Shown piece by piece: positions 46,748 through 55,254 of a stretch of 64,000 nt of DNA. Position numbers and translations under genes: made by a program. The first letter of the stretch is position 1, and each line of letters begins with the position of its first letter. A model generated the notes under the pieces. It searched no databases. It was not told the origin of the DNA and saw only the letters and a program-made list of their open reading frames with translations. The stretch is from Halotalea alkalilenta (GTDB lineage: Bacteria > Pseudomonadota > Gammaproteobacteria > Pseudomonadales > Halomonadaceae), in the NCBI RefSeq assembly GCF_001648175.1, contig NZ_CP015243.1, positions 3,038,001 to 3,102,000 of the forward strand. Direction: 5' to 3'.

Positions 46748-48969
46748 ACACCTCTCACTCCGTCCGCGCCACTATGATGTCGCTCCCGCGCCCGGTACGT
46801 ACGCGCCTGGCCTGGGCGGTGCGTGCCATCCTTGCAAGGCCGCGGCCGCTACTGCCCCCAACAATTGCTGGGGTGATGCTGGCGATGAGCTGTGCCGCCC
46901 AAGCCCAGCAGAATCTCCCCAAACAGGATAATCTCGGCAGCTCACAGAGCGACTTCGGCGGCGTCGGCCTGATGCAGACCCCAACCGCCCGCTTCGCCCC
47001 GCTGGGTAATGCAGCCTTCACCTATAGCCGCGCCAGCCCCTATCGCCGCTATAACTTCAGCTTTCAACCGTTGAGCTGGATGGAAGCGGGCTTCCGCTAT
47101 ACCGAGTTCGAAAATCGCTCCTACGGCTCTGTCGCCAGAGACCGCAACTATCTCGACCGCGGGTTCGACATCAAGCTCAAGCTGAGCGACGAAAGCCGCT
47201 ACTGGCCGGCGCTCGCCGTCGGTTCGCGGGATATCGGCGGTACCGGGCTGTTCTCGGCCGAGTATGTGGTCGCGAGCAAGCGCTGGTACGACCTTGATTT
47301 CACCCTCGGCATGGGCTGGGGGTATTTAGGCAACAGCGGGGATTTCTCCAGCCCGTTCGGCTGGGCCAGCGACCGCTTTAATAATCGCCCGGGCCGCGAG
47401 AGCACCAGCGCGGGCGATTTCAATCTCGACCAGCTGTTCCGCGGCGACGTGGCACTGTTCGGCGGGATCGAGTACCAGACCCCCTGGGACCCATTGGTGC
47501 TGCAGCTCGAGTACGAGGGCAACGACTATCAGAACGAGCCCAACCCCAACTCCTCCTTGCCAAACAACAATCAGCCGCGCGATTCGCGGGTGAATATCGG
47601 CGCGCGCTATCACGTCAATGAAAATCTGGCGCTGAACGTCGGCTACCAGCGCGGCAATACGCTAATGGCCGGGGTCACACTGAGTGCAAACCTCGGCGGG
47701 CTGGCACAGATCAAGTTCGACCCGGAACCGGTCCCGCTCGAGGCTGAGCCACCGGTGACGCACACCGAGGATTGGAGCGAAGTTCGTCGCCAGCTTGCCG
47801 CCAATGCGGGGATCAAGGTCTACAGGGTGGTCGAACAGGGCAACACCCTGCTGGTCGAAGGCGAACCGACCACCTACCGCTCGATGCCGGAGGCCGAGGG
47901 GCGGGCCAACCGCATCCTGCACAATGCGGCCGGCCGCGATATCACTACTTTTCGCTATCGTTGGTACTCCCAAGGCGTGGCGATTCGCGAGGATGTCCAG
48001 CCGCGCCAGGCGTTCGTCGATGCCTTGGCGAGCGAAGACGCCAACATCGGCTATCGCCACTCGATCTACTCGCTGGCGGCAACCAACCGGCCGGCCAAGG
48101 GCGAGGTGCTCGACGAGCCGAGCTACCCTCGCTTCAACTACGATATCGGCCCGGGGCTTCAGCAGAACGTCGGCGGCCCGGATGGCTATCTTTACCAGGT
48201 CACCGCCAACCTGGCCGCCAGCTACCGTACCGATCGCAACGGCTGGTTCTCCGGCCTGGTCGCCTACAATCTGTTCGATAACTATGACCGTGCAGAGTAC
48301 ACCACCAGAAGCCGCCTGCCGCGGGTGCGCACCTATATCGACCGCTACGTGCAGGGGTCGGACTTCTCGGTGCGCAACCTGCAGTACACCCGCACCGCAC
48401 AGCTCGGCGACGACTGGTACGCGATGGCCTACGGCGGGCTGCTCGAGACCATGTACTCCGGCGCCGGCGGCGAGCTGATGTATCGGCCGTTCAATACACC
48501 GCTGGCCTTCGGCATGGATATCAACTGGGTCAAGCAGCGCGATTTCGACGGTGGCTTCGGTACGCGCGACTACGATGTATGGACGGGCCATATCACCGGC
48601 TACTGGGAGACCGGGTTCGAAGACGTGCTGGCCAAGCTCAGCGTCGGCCGCTACCTCGCCGGCGACGTCGGGGCGACGCTTGATCTGTCCCGCCAGTTCG
48701 CCTCCGGCGTGCGCCTGGGCGCCTGGGCGACCAGGACCGACGCAGGAGACGACTATGGCGAAGGCAGCTTCGACAAGGGCATCTACGTGACGATTCCGCT
48801 CGACGCCTTCTTCGTCAAGTCGAGCCGCAATCAGGTCGGCCTCGCCTGGCAGCCGCTGATCCGCGACGGCGGCGCACGGCTGGGCCGGGCCTACAGTCTT
48901 TATGACCTAACCTCGGAGCGTTGGATGGGCAACTACTGGAACCAGACCCCGGACGCACTGAAGCCCTGA
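46744..48969 (+). CDS. gfcD: GfcD/YjbH-like outer-membrane beta-barrel protein
   Basis: 741-residue YjbH-family protein. A long N-terminal leader ends at MLAMSCAAQAQQ. SDFGGVGLMQTPTARFAPLG and NFSFQPLSWMEAGFRYTEFE are typical of YjbH. The rest is rich in alternating aromatic beta strands (YVVASKRWYDLDFTLGMGWG, FDVWTGHITGYWETG-like) ending LTSERWMGNYWNQTPDALKP. YjbH is modelled as two joined beta-barrels and may be a polysaccharide outer-membrane channel. A GTG start overlapping the gfcC stop is preferred, with GGGAG upstream. Confidence 0.9.
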   Translation: MNTSHSVRATMMSLPRPVRTRLAWAVRAILARPRPLLPPTIAGVMLAMSCAAQAQQNLPKQDNLGSSQSDFGGVGLMQTPTARFAPLGNAAFTYSRASPYRRYNFSFQPLSWMEAGFRYTEFENRSYGSVARDRNYLDRGFDIKLKLSDESRYWPALAVGSRDIGGTGLFSAEYVVASKRWYDLDFTLGMGWGYLGNSGDFSSPFGWASDRFNNRPGRESTSAGDFNLDQLFRGDVALFGGIEYQTPWDPLVLQLEYEGNDYQNEPNPNSSLPNNNQPRDSRVNIGARYHVNENLALNVGYQRGNTLMAGVTLSANLGGLAQIKFDPEPVPLEAEPPVTHTEDWSEVRRQLAANAGIKVYRVVEQGNTLLVEGEPTTYRSMPEAEGRANRILHNAAGRDITTFRYRWYSQGVAIREDVQPRQAFVDALASEDANIGYRHSIYSLAATNRPAKGEVLDEPSYPRFNYDIGPGLQQNVGGPDGYLYQVTANLAASYRTDRNGWFSGLVAYNLFDNYDRAEYTTRSRLPRVRTYIDRYVQGSDFSVRNLQYTRTAQLGDDWYAMAYGGLLETMYSGAGGELMYRPFNTPLAFGMDINWVKQRDFDGGFGTRDYDVWTGHITGYWETGFEDVLAKLSVGRYLAGDVGATLDLSRQFASGVRLGAWATRTDAGDDYGEGSFDKGIYVTIPLDAFFVKSSRNQVGLAWQPLIRDGGARLGRAYSLYDLTSERWMGNYWNQTPDALKP

Positions 48970-49070
48970 ACGGCGCCTCTAGGCGCAAGCTCGAAAGACC
49001 ACCGGTGGCGCGCTTGCGGCGCCGGTGGGCAGTGAATTCTCCAGATCGAGACCAAAGAGAGAGAACGCCG

Positions 49071-49967
49071 ATGATTCGCAAAGCAGTCCTTCCCGTTGCA
49101 GGTTTCGGCACCCGCTGCCTGCCCGCCTCCAAGGCGATCCCCAAAGAGATGATCACCATCGTCGACAAGCCGGTGATCCAGTACGTCGTCGAGGAGGCCG
49201 TCGCCGCCGGTATCAAGGAGATCGTGCTGGTCACCCACTCCGCCAAGGCCGCGATCGAAAACCACTTCGACAAGCACTTCGAGCTCGAGACCCAGCTCGA
49301 GGCCAAGGGCAAGACCGAGCTGCTCGAGGAGCTGCGCAACATCATCCCCGATGACGTCACCATCATCAGCGTCCGTCAGCCCGAACCCCTCGGCCTCGGC
49401 CACGCCGTGCTCTGCGCCAAGCCCGTGGTCGGCGACGAGCCCTTCGTGGTGATGCTGCCCGACGTGCTGGTCGACGCCGATGGCTGCACCTTCGCCCACC
49501 AGGTGCCCAACGACCTCGGCGGGATGATCGACGCCTTCGATCGCACCCGGCACGCCCAGATCATGGTCGAGAACGTGCCCAGGGAAGTCGCCTACAAGTA
49601 CGGCATCGTCGCACTCGAAGGCGATGCCCCCGCCCCCGGCGAGAGCGCGATGATCACTGGCATGGTCGAGAAGCCGAAACCCGGCGAGGAGCCCTCGACG
49701 CTCGCGGTGATCGGCCGCTACCTGCTGCCCGGCGAGATCTTCGCCCTGCTCGAGCGGACCGCCCCAGGGGCCGGCGGCGAGATCCAGCTGACCGACGCGA
49801 TCGACCAGCTGCGTGCCCAGGGCGGCGTCGATGCCTACCGGATGGTCGGCGATACCTACGACTGCGGCTTCCAGCTCGGCTATCTCGAGGCGACGCTGTC
49901 GTTCGCCAAGCGTCATCCGAAATTCGGCGAAGGCTTCAAGGAGCTCTTGGCCAAGTACGCCGACTGA
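49071..49967 (+). CDS. galU: UTP-glucose-1-phosphate uridylyltransferase GalU
   Basis: Makes UDP-glucose from UTP and glucose-1-P, feeding the UDP-glucose dehydrogenase in the cluster. 298 residues: nucleotide-binding KAVLPVAGFGTRCLPASKAI, PKEMITIVDKPVIQYVVEEA, sugar-site VRQPEPLGLGHAVLCAKPVV, MLPDVLVD metal site, and VGDTYDCGFQLGYLEATL. Length matches E. coli GalU (302). The ATG at 49071 follows AGAGAGAACGCCG. Very GC-rich with strong codon bias, unlike the central cluster, so probably a core gene. A terminator follows. Confidence 0.97.
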   Translation: MIRKAVLPVAGFGTRCLPASKAIPKEMITIVDKPVIQYVVEEAVAAGIKEIVLVTHSAKAAIENHFDKHFELETQLEAKGKTELLEELRNIIPDDVTIISVRQPEPLGLGHAVLCAKPVVGDEPFVVMLPDVLVDADGCTFAHQVPNDLGGMIDAFDRTRHAQIMVENVPREVAYKYGIVALEGDAPAPGESAMITGMVEKPKPGEEPSTLAVIGRYLLPGEIFALLERTAPGAGGEIQLTDAIDQLRAQGGVDAYRMVGDTYDCGFQLGYLEATLSFAKRHPKFGEGFKELLAKYAD

Positions 49968-49984
49968 GCGCTTTGGTACGATGC

Positions 49985-50012
49985 AAAAAAGCCACTCTTC
50001 GGAGTGGCTTTT
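49985..50012. terminator. Bidirectional intrinsic terminator after galU
   Basis: AAAAAA-GCCACTC-TTCG-GAGTGGC-TTTT: a 7-bp GC-rich stem with UUCG tetraloop, T tract on one side and A tract on the other. It serves galU (plus) and the convergent RES toxin gene (minus). Confidence 0.9.
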
Positions 50013-50025
50013 CATTGCCTGCTGT

Positions 50026-50703
50026 CTATCGTTCGGTCACTTCCAGCACGTGGGTAATATCTTGCACTTTGCCATCCCAGACATAGCGCAGATGCGGCCC
50101 CTGGATGGGAATGCTCAGCGCGGGGGGCCGGAAGAGCGCGGCACACTCCTCTCCGGGCTCGCGCACGCTGGCATAGAGAATTCCCCAAGCACCTTCTGCC
50201 CTGAGTCGCGCGGCGAAAGCTTGAGAATGGGCATAGCGGGTGGGATCCGGGTCGTGCAGGTCGGGGTGATTCGCGCGCACATCGTGCAGCGGCTCGATGA
50301 TGCTGTTGATGTAGCTCCGCTGGGTGACCTCGACGGAGCCTTCATTGGTCGCAGCGAGAAACCGGCCCAGATGGTAGCGTGTCTCCGCAATCGCCGCGTC
50401 CAGGCTGCTGGCACAGTAGTAGACGCCATAAGAGCCATCGCTGAACCGCGAGGGGCGTCCGATATGGGTGAAGGCCGCCATGATCGGGCTGGAGCCTGGG
50501 CCAGAGATGCGATCTTCCACCGGCACCCGCCCAAGCTCGCCGGCTTGCTCGAGCAGCCGGTCATTGGTCATCGCCTCGATCGCAAAGGCATGCTCGAGCT
50601 CCTGCGGATCCAACGTGTCTTCGAAGACGTCGATCGGGGGAAAGGCGCTGCTGACAATGCGATAGGCGTGCTGCCACTCAGGCGTCTTTTTCGCCAGCCT
50701 CAT
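50026..50703 (-). CDS. RES-domain toxin
   Basis: 225-residue RES-family protein. RES toxins of this type deplete NAD+ and act with an Xre-like antitoxin. Typical pieces are YRIVSSAFPPIDVF near the N-terminus, GRPSRFSDGSYGVYYCASSL (family Arg and Tyr), DAAIAETRYHLGRFL with the active-site Glu, and SQAFAARLRAEGAWGILYAS. The start overlaps the antitoxin stop by 4 bases, the usual toxin-second order. The NAD+ activity is from the family, not seen here. Confidence 0.9.
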   Translation of the reverse strand: MRLAKKTPEWQHAYRIVSSAFPPIDVFEDTLDPQELEHAFAIEAMTNDRLLEQAGELGRVPVEDRISGPGSSPIMAAFTHIGRPSRFSDGSYGVYYCASSLDAAIAETRYHLGRFLAATNEGSVEVTQRSYINSIIEPLHDVRANHPDLHDPDPTRYAHSQAFAARLRAEGAWGILYASVREPGEECAALFRPPALSIPIQGPHLRYVWDGKVQDITHVLEVTER

Positions 50704-51101
50704 CCCCGAACGCCATCAAGGTAGCGGCGGGTATCCGCCAGATCCATGACTCTGCCATTGAGCATGTAGTCAAGCGCTGAGCGACCGTTGAAAGGGGGCG
50801 CCGCATTAGCGCTGTGCACCCAGCCATAGGCTCTTTCGGGACTATTGCTGAAGATGATCCGCAGCGCCTTGTGGATACCCATGAGATAGGAGATTCGCTC
50901 GAGGGTGTCACGGGGCAGGCGAACCAGCGGCAGCTTCTTGTACTTGTGATAGGTGGTATTGCCGATGCCGCCCAGGAGGACACGCTGCTGCGCTGGCGTG
51001 CAGCCCCACTTCTCCATCGTATTGAAGAAGAACTTCAGCGCCACACGCCCTGCCTCGGGGCTGGCGGTATCGGGACGTTCAAGGCGTTCCACGGTTTCCA
51101 T
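50700..51101 (-). CDS. Xre/MbcA/ParS-type antitoxin of RES toxin
   Basis: 133 residues. An N-terminal helix-turn-helix-like part (WGCTPAQQRVLLGGIGNTTY) is followed by the MbcA/ParS toxin-binding domain (LERISYLMGIHKALRIIFSN, then AYGWVHSANAAPPFNGRSAL and DYMLNGRVMDLADTRRYLDG). The NGRSALDYMLNG stretch is characteristic. It neutralises the RES toxin and probably represses its own operon. Directly upstream of the toxin gene with ATGA overlap. Confidence 0.9.
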   Translation of the reverse strand: METVERLERPDTASPEAGRVALKFFFNTMEKWGCTPAQQRVLLGGIGNTTYHKYKKLPLVRLPRDTLERISYLMGIHKALRIIFSNSPERAYGWVHSANAAPPFNGRSALDYMLNGRVMDLADTRRYLDGVRG

Positions 51102-51506
51102 GCTGGGCCTCTCGCTGCAGCCTGACTACATATGCGAACTATATCATAAAATCCATTCGCATGCGGTCAACGGCATCGAGCATGTAACGAGCGGGCCAAA
51201 CAGCGGCAACCACAAGGGACTATGGCATCTGCTCACCGGGGAAACAGTCCGCGAACTCCACGGCGAAGAAATTGACCCAGACCAGCATGATCAGCGCGCT
51301 GAACAATGAGAGGCCAAGATAGCAGAGCAGGAAGGTCAGCATGGCAGGCACCCGCGCGCGGTCGATCATGGAGATGCCAGCATGCCTGGGGGACGGGATT
51401 GTCCCGTCCCCTACTGCACTCAGTGCGTCTTGCCGGAATGAAATGCCCCGATCCTGAAGCGGCATGCGTGATGACATTCGTCAGTCGAAGAGCATATGAG
51501 CCCGAT
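51102..51506. other. Gene-poor space upstream of the RES module
   Basis: It probably contains the RES-operon promoter. A minus-strand frame (51220-51477) encodes a short hydrophobic peptide with MLTFLLCYLGLSLFSALIML from an internal ATG at 51369. It has no ribosome-binding site or recognised family, so it is noted only as a possible fragment of a transporter gene. Confidence 0.3.
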
Positions 51507-51790
51507 CGTCCCGAGCGGCGCCTGTAAGCGTCAAGGTCGAGTACCAGCTCGGCAACGGGGGCGCCAGTCGAGGGATCGAGCGGCGGCGGTGGGGCCGTGG
51601 TTCGACTCGGGCCTCCATTACCTTGCGCGAACTAACCCCGGTCAACGAAGGCCCGGCTCACCACGAACGGCTGTAAACGCCGAACCTCGGCGCCCCCACC
51701 CGTTCGTCCCGAGCGGCGCCATACGCGCCAAGGTCGAGTATCAGCTCGACAACGGGGGGCGCCAGTCGAGGGATCGAGCGACGGCGTTAA
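51507..51790. repeat. Dispersed intergenic repeat, two tandem units
   Basis: Two units about 197 bp apart, each with CCGAGCGGCGCC, AAGGTCGAGTA(C/T)CAGCTCG, GGCGCCAGTCGAGGGATCGA and a GGCCGTGGTTCGACTCG or GGCCCGGCTCACCACGAACGG module. Same family as the blocks at 53299-53545, 55680-56205 and 63740-64000. Non-coding. Confidence 0.85.
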
Positions 51791-51827
51791 GAAATACAGG
51801 GAGAATATCGAGGATTCAATAGTTCCG

Positions 51828-52106
51828 TTGGCCCTTCGCGTTCTATCAGTAGAGTGGATTCATCTTGCCAATCGAGGAGCGGCATCAGAAGCGCTTTCCG
51901 ACGATTTCATTCTTGAAGAAAGCAAGAGGGACTACGACACCTATGTTTTTTCCGAGCACGGATTTGAGGTCGTAGATGCGCAAACTCTCCGGTGGAATGG
52001 AGATGGGAGCCGTTTCATGTACGTCAACGCACCAAATCCTAATTTTCAGCCAGGCCCGGCGATTCCGTGCATAACATCCATTCTCGCCAGACGAATCGGC
52101 TCATAA
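51828..52106 (+). CDS. Hypothetical protein or gene fragment
   Basis: Not recognised. 92 codons opening from a TTG with no ribosome-binding site. The middle looks protein-like and acidic (LSDDFILEESKRDYDTYVFS, EVVDAQTLRWNGDGSRFMYV). Base use is less GC-rich than the flanks. It lies between a dispersed repeat and the HigA-like antitoxin gene and could be the remains of an imported gene. Confidence 0.3.
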   Translation: MALRVLSVEWIHLANRGAASEALSDDFILEESKRDYDTYVFSEHGFEVVDAQTLRWNGDGSRFMYVNAPNPNFQPGPAIPCITSILARRIGS

Positions 52107-52161
52107 AACGCTGCACTACGATCTGTGGTTCATCGAGGCCGAACTAGCGGCCTCGATTTCA

Positions 52162-52482
52162 TTAGGCCACGACGGTGATGCCGTGCGCCTGCGCCGGCTG
52201 TGCGGGACGCACCACGATTTCGACATGCTGATCGAACGACACCAGCGCCTGCATCAACCGCTCCAACGAAATGTTCTGGAGCTTGTAGCGGCGGACTTGC
52301 GACACCTTCGGCTGCGTCATGCCAGTGATCGCCGCCGCTTCGGTCTGGCTGAGGCGGCGTTGGTCGATCAGCTCGTTGAGCTTGAGTGCGAGCGCAGCCT
52401 TCGCTGACAGTTCTTCGGCGTCGTCAAAACCGAGGTCGAGCAGCACATTGTCGGTGCCCTGGGGATGGTCGATACGGGTCAT
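52162..52482 (-). CDS. XRE-family antitoxin (HigA-like)
   Basis: 106-residue helix-turn-helix protein: LALKLNELIDQRRLSQTEAA and AAITGMTQPKVSQVRRYKLQ form the HTH, and IEVV-like tail VEIVVRPA follows. This sequence class (XRE antitoxin with KVSQVRR) pairs with Gp49/RelE-like toxins. The start overlaps the toxin stop by one base (TGATG). It probably neutralises the toxin and represses the pair. Confidence 0.9.
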   Translation of the reverse strand: MTRIDHPQGTDNVLLDLGFDDAEELSAKAALALKLNELIDQRRLSQTEAAAITGMTQPKVSQVRRYKLQNISLERLMQALVSFDQHVEIVVRPAQPAQAHGITVVA

Positions 52483-52844
52483 CAGGTTCTCCCGCTCGCC
52501 CCGTAGCGGGCGAGCACTGCTTTCAGCCGCTTCTCGATCAATTCCACGTCCGGCTGCGGCGTGGCGATGCCGGACTTGGATTTCTTCTGAAACGCATGCA
52601 GCACATGCACCGCGTCGCCGAGCCGCACGGTGTAGACCGCGCGGAAGGTGTCGCCCCGGTAGTCTTCAACCAGTTCGTACACGCCGGAACCTAACCCCTT
52701 CCAAGGCTTGGCCGAATCCGGCGTGTCGCCCAACTGGACGACGAAGAGCGCCACGCCCATGTCCTTCTGTACGTAGATAGGGAACTCCTTGAAGTCCTTT
52801 TTCGACGAGCCTTCCCAATAGAGGAGCTTGCGTTCCTGTACCAT
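52482..52844 (-). CDS. Phage-derived Gp49-like / HigB-type toxin
   Basis: About 120-residue RelE-superfamily protein: KLLYWEGSSKKDFKEFPIYV, LGSGVYELVEDYRGDTFRAV, then YTVRLGDAVHVLHAFQKKSK, the typical strand-helix end, with KSGIATPQPDVELIEKRLKA. These toxins usually cleave mRNA on the ribosome. The ATG at 52844 is used; the frame is open to 52901, but those extra codons begin in the remains of a GIY-YIG gene (MFWIY) and are not part of the toxin family. Confidence 0.88.
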   Translation of the reverse strand: MVQERKLLYWEGSSKKDFKEFPIYVQKDMGVALFVVQLGDTPDSAKPWKGLGSGVYELVEDYRGDTFRAVYTVRLGDAVHVLHAFQKKSKSGIATPQPDVELIEKRLKAVLARYGASGRT

Positions 52845-52982
52845 GAAATTATATCCGTTCGGGCATAGATGGCAAGCACCCGAATTGTAGATCCAGAACA
52901 TCGCGCCTGCCCTCTGTCTTGGTATCTTTAGATTTCGGCAGGCGGCCGGTGTGGTTTACTCGGCAAGCTGGAGCGGATGGCC

Positions 52983-53019
52983 AAAAACGCCCGCGCCCTC
53001 GGTAGCGAGGGCGCGGGCG
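52983..53019 (-). terminator. Intrinsic terminator (duplicated copy, after truncated putP)
   Basis: CGCCCGCGCCCTCG, a 4-base loop and its exact complement, followed on the minus strand by TTTTT. It is the diverged twin of the putP terminator at 55273-55309; the stem has compensating base changes that keep pairing. Confidence 0.85.
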
Positions 53020-53037
53020 GACGTCATGGCGCGTGAA

Positions 53038-53298
53038 TCATTTGCCGTGGGAGGCGAGGTACTCCTCATGGGCGGCATCGAAACGCTCGATCATCTCCTC
53101 GCTCGGCCCTTTGCCGATTTTGCTGAAGATCACGATCGCAGCCGTGCTCGCGATGAAGCCGGGCACCATCTCATAGAGCCCCAGCCAGCCATAGTGGCCC
53201 CAAACCGCGACCACAGCCGCACCGGTGAGCATCCCCGCCAGCGCGCCGTTGCGGGTAACTCCCCGCCACATCAGCGAGAGGATGATCAGCGGCCCGAA
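53038..53298 (-). pseudogene. Truncated duplicate of putP (C-terminal 86 codons)
   Basis: Encodes FGPLIILSLMWRGVTRNGAL through to the stop after EEYLASHGK, almost identical to the C-terminus of the intact symporter. It has no start and no upstream half; the reading frame runs directly into a dispersed repeat. Few differences (T to A, L to V, K to E) suggest a recent duplication. Confidence 0.9.
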
Positions 53299-53545
53299 GG
53301 CCCGGCTCACCACGAACGAACGGCTGGGAACGCCGGATCTCGGCGCCAACCCCCACCCGTTCGTCCCGAGCGGCGCCATAACCGTCAAGGTCGAGTATCA
53401 GCTCAGCAACGGGGGCGCCAGTCGAGGGATCGTGCGGCGGTGGTGGGGCCGTGGTTCGAGACGCTCGTTCCTCGCTCCTCACCACTCGCGGTGGCTGGGC
53501 TCGTTCCTCTCCGGCTATCCGAGCATCCCGAGTAAGCGAAGCGAG
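53299..53545. repeat. Dispersed intergenic repeat upstream of putP
   Basis: Contains GGCCCGGCTCACCACGAACG, GTTCGTCCCGAGCGGCGCCAT, AAGGTCGAGTATCAGCTC, GGCGCCAGTCGAGGGATCG and GGCTATCCGAGCATCC with GAAGCGAGTCGAAGGAC. It starts exactly where the inverted duplication ends. The remaining space to putP (53546-53760) probably holds the putP promoter, which I could not assign. Confidence 0.85.
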
Positions 53546-53760
53546 TCGAAGGACTGGACGAGTGTCGCCAGGAGCCCAAAGGTGCAACCCACCTGAAGCA
53601 TTACCCACCAAAGGCCGACTGGCATATTCCGGGTGAACAGGGTAAAAAAGCGCAACCCTCCAATCCAAAAGAGCTACCACCAACCAAAAAGGTAGCACCA
53701 CCGACCAATAACGGCTCTGGAAGGCCTCGAGCGCCAGCAACAACTCAACAAGGGACGCAC

Positions 53761-55254
53761 ATGACTGCAAGCACCCCCATGGTGACGACCTTCGTCATCT
53801 ACATCCTCGGCATGCTGGCGATCGGCTTCATCGCCTATCGCGCAACGGCCAACTTCTCCGACTACATCCTCGGCGGTCGCAGCATCGGCAGCTTCGTGAC
53901 CGCGCTCTCCGCCGGTGCCTCCGACATGAGCGGCTGGCTGCTGATGGGTCTGCCGGGTGCGATCTTCATCTCGGGCCTGTCAGAGAGCTGGATCGCGGTC
54001 GGCCTGACCCTGGGTGCGTACCTCAATTGGCTGCTGATCGCTGGGCGCCTGCGGGTACATACCGAACACCAGAACAACGCGCTCACGCTACCGGTGTTCT
54101 TCTCCCATCGCTTCGACGACCACTCGCGCATCCTGCGTGTGGTTTCTTCGCTGGTCATCCTGGCCTTCTTCACCATTTACTGCGCCTCCGGCGTCGTCGC
54201 CGGTGCGAGGCTGTTCGAAAGCTCGTTCGGCTTCTCCTACCCCACCGCGATGCTGCTCGGCGCTGCGGCGACGATCATCTACGTATTCGTCGGTGGCTAT
54301 CTGGCGGTGAGCTGGACCGATACCATCCAGGCCAGCCTGATGATCTTCGCGCTGATCCTGGTGCCTGTGTTCGTGATCCTTTCGATCGGCGATATCGGCA
54401 CTGCGATCGATGAAATCCGGGTGAACACTCCCGAGAAGCTCAACTTCTTCACCGGCGTCAGCGCGATCGGTGTGATCTCGGCGCTGGCCTGGGGCCTCGG
54501 CTATTTTGGCCAGCCCCATATCCTGGTGCGCTTCATGGCGGCCAGCTCCGCCAAAGTGATCCCCAGCGCTCGGCGCACCTGCATGGTGTGGATGATCCTT
54601 TGCCTGGCCGGCGCGGTCGCGGTGGGTTTCTTCGGCATCTCCTACTTCGCCGACAATCCGCAGCAGGCAGGCGGCGTCAACGCCAACAGCGAGCGCGTGT
54701 TCATCGAGCTCACCCAGCTGCTGTTCAACCCGTGGGTCGCGGGCATCATCCTCTCGGCGATCCTCGCTGCGGTGATGAGCACCTTGAGCGCGCAGCTGCT
54801 GGTCTGCTCGAGCTCGATCACCGAGGATCTCTATCGCCCCTTCCTGCGCCCAGGCGCATCGGAGAAGGAGCTGATGTGGGTGGGCCGGATGATGGTCCTT
54901 TTGATCTCGGTAATCGCCATCCTCATCGCTTCGGACCCCAACAGCTTGGTGCTGGGCCTGGTCAGCTACGCCTGGGCCGGATTCGGCGCCGCCTTCGGGC
55001 CGCTGATCATCCTCTCGCTGATGTGGCGGGGAGTAACCCGCAACGGCGCGCTGGCGGGGATGCTCACCGGTGCGGCGGTGGTCGCGGTTTGGGGCCACTA
55101 TGGCTGGCTGGGGCTCTATGAGATGGTGCCCGGCTTCATCACGAGCACGGCTGCGATCCTGATCTTCAGCAAAATCGGCAAAGGGCCGAGCAAGGAGATG
55201 ATCGAGCGCTTCGATGCCGCCCATGAGGAGTACCTCGCCTCCCACGGCAAATGA
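53761..55254 (+). CDS. putP: Sodium/proline symporter PutP
   Basis: Na+-coupled proline uptake, relevant for osmoprotection and nutrition. 497 residues with 13 membrane helices of the SSS (LeuT-like) family: FSDYILGGRSIGSFVTALSA, GASDMSGWLLMGLPGAIFIS (the ASDMSGW block carries PutP Na+/proline-site residues), ALAWGLGYFGQPHILVRFMA, and ILAAVMSTLSAQLLVCSSSI with the second Na+-site serines. Length equals E. coli PutP (502). The 3' end is duplicated in inverted orientation upstream. A strong terminator follows. Confidence 0.96.
   Translation: MTASTPMVTTFVIYILGMLAIGFIAYRATANFSDYILGGRSIGSFVTALSAGASDMSGWLLMGLPGAIFISGLSESWIAVGLTLGAYLNWLLIAGRLRVHTEHQNNALTLPVFFSHRFDDHSRILRVVSSLVILAFFTIYCASGVVAGARLFESSFGFSYPTAMLLGAAATIIYVFVGGYLAVSWTDTIQASLMIFALILVPVFVILSIGDIGTAIDEIRVNTPEKLNFFTGVSAIGVISALAWGLGYFGQPHILVRFMAASSAKVIPSARRTCMVWMILCLAGAVAVGFFGISYFADNPQQAGGVNANSERVFIELTQLLFNPWVAGIILSAILAAVMSTLSAQLLVCSSSITEDLYRPFLRPGASEKELMWVGRMMVLLISVIAILIASDPNSLVLGLVSYAWAGFGAAFGPLIILSLMWRGVTRNGALAGMLTGAAVVAVWGHYGWLGLYEMVPGFITSTAAILIFSKIGKGPSKEMIERFDAAHEEYLASHGK

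Larger units (their letters stand above)
52886..53298 (-). repeat. Left arm of 413-bp inverted duplication (putP 3' end)
   Basis: Reverse complement of 54994-55406 with only scattered mismatches and equal length, so no indels. It carries the last 86 codons of putP, its terminator, the intergenic sequence and the first 5 codons of the GIY-YIG gene. It is cut by the toxin-antitoxin module on one side and by a dispersed repeat on the other. Confidence 0.9.

Noticed and set aside
47662..48591. 309-codon minus-strand frame opposite gfcD
   Set aside because: Shadow of a GC-rich beta-barrel gene; no start signal or domain.
48933..50015. 360-codon minus-strand frame opposite galU
   Set aside because: Built from complementary codons of galU (Leu/Val/Asp-rich repeats) and crosses a terminator.
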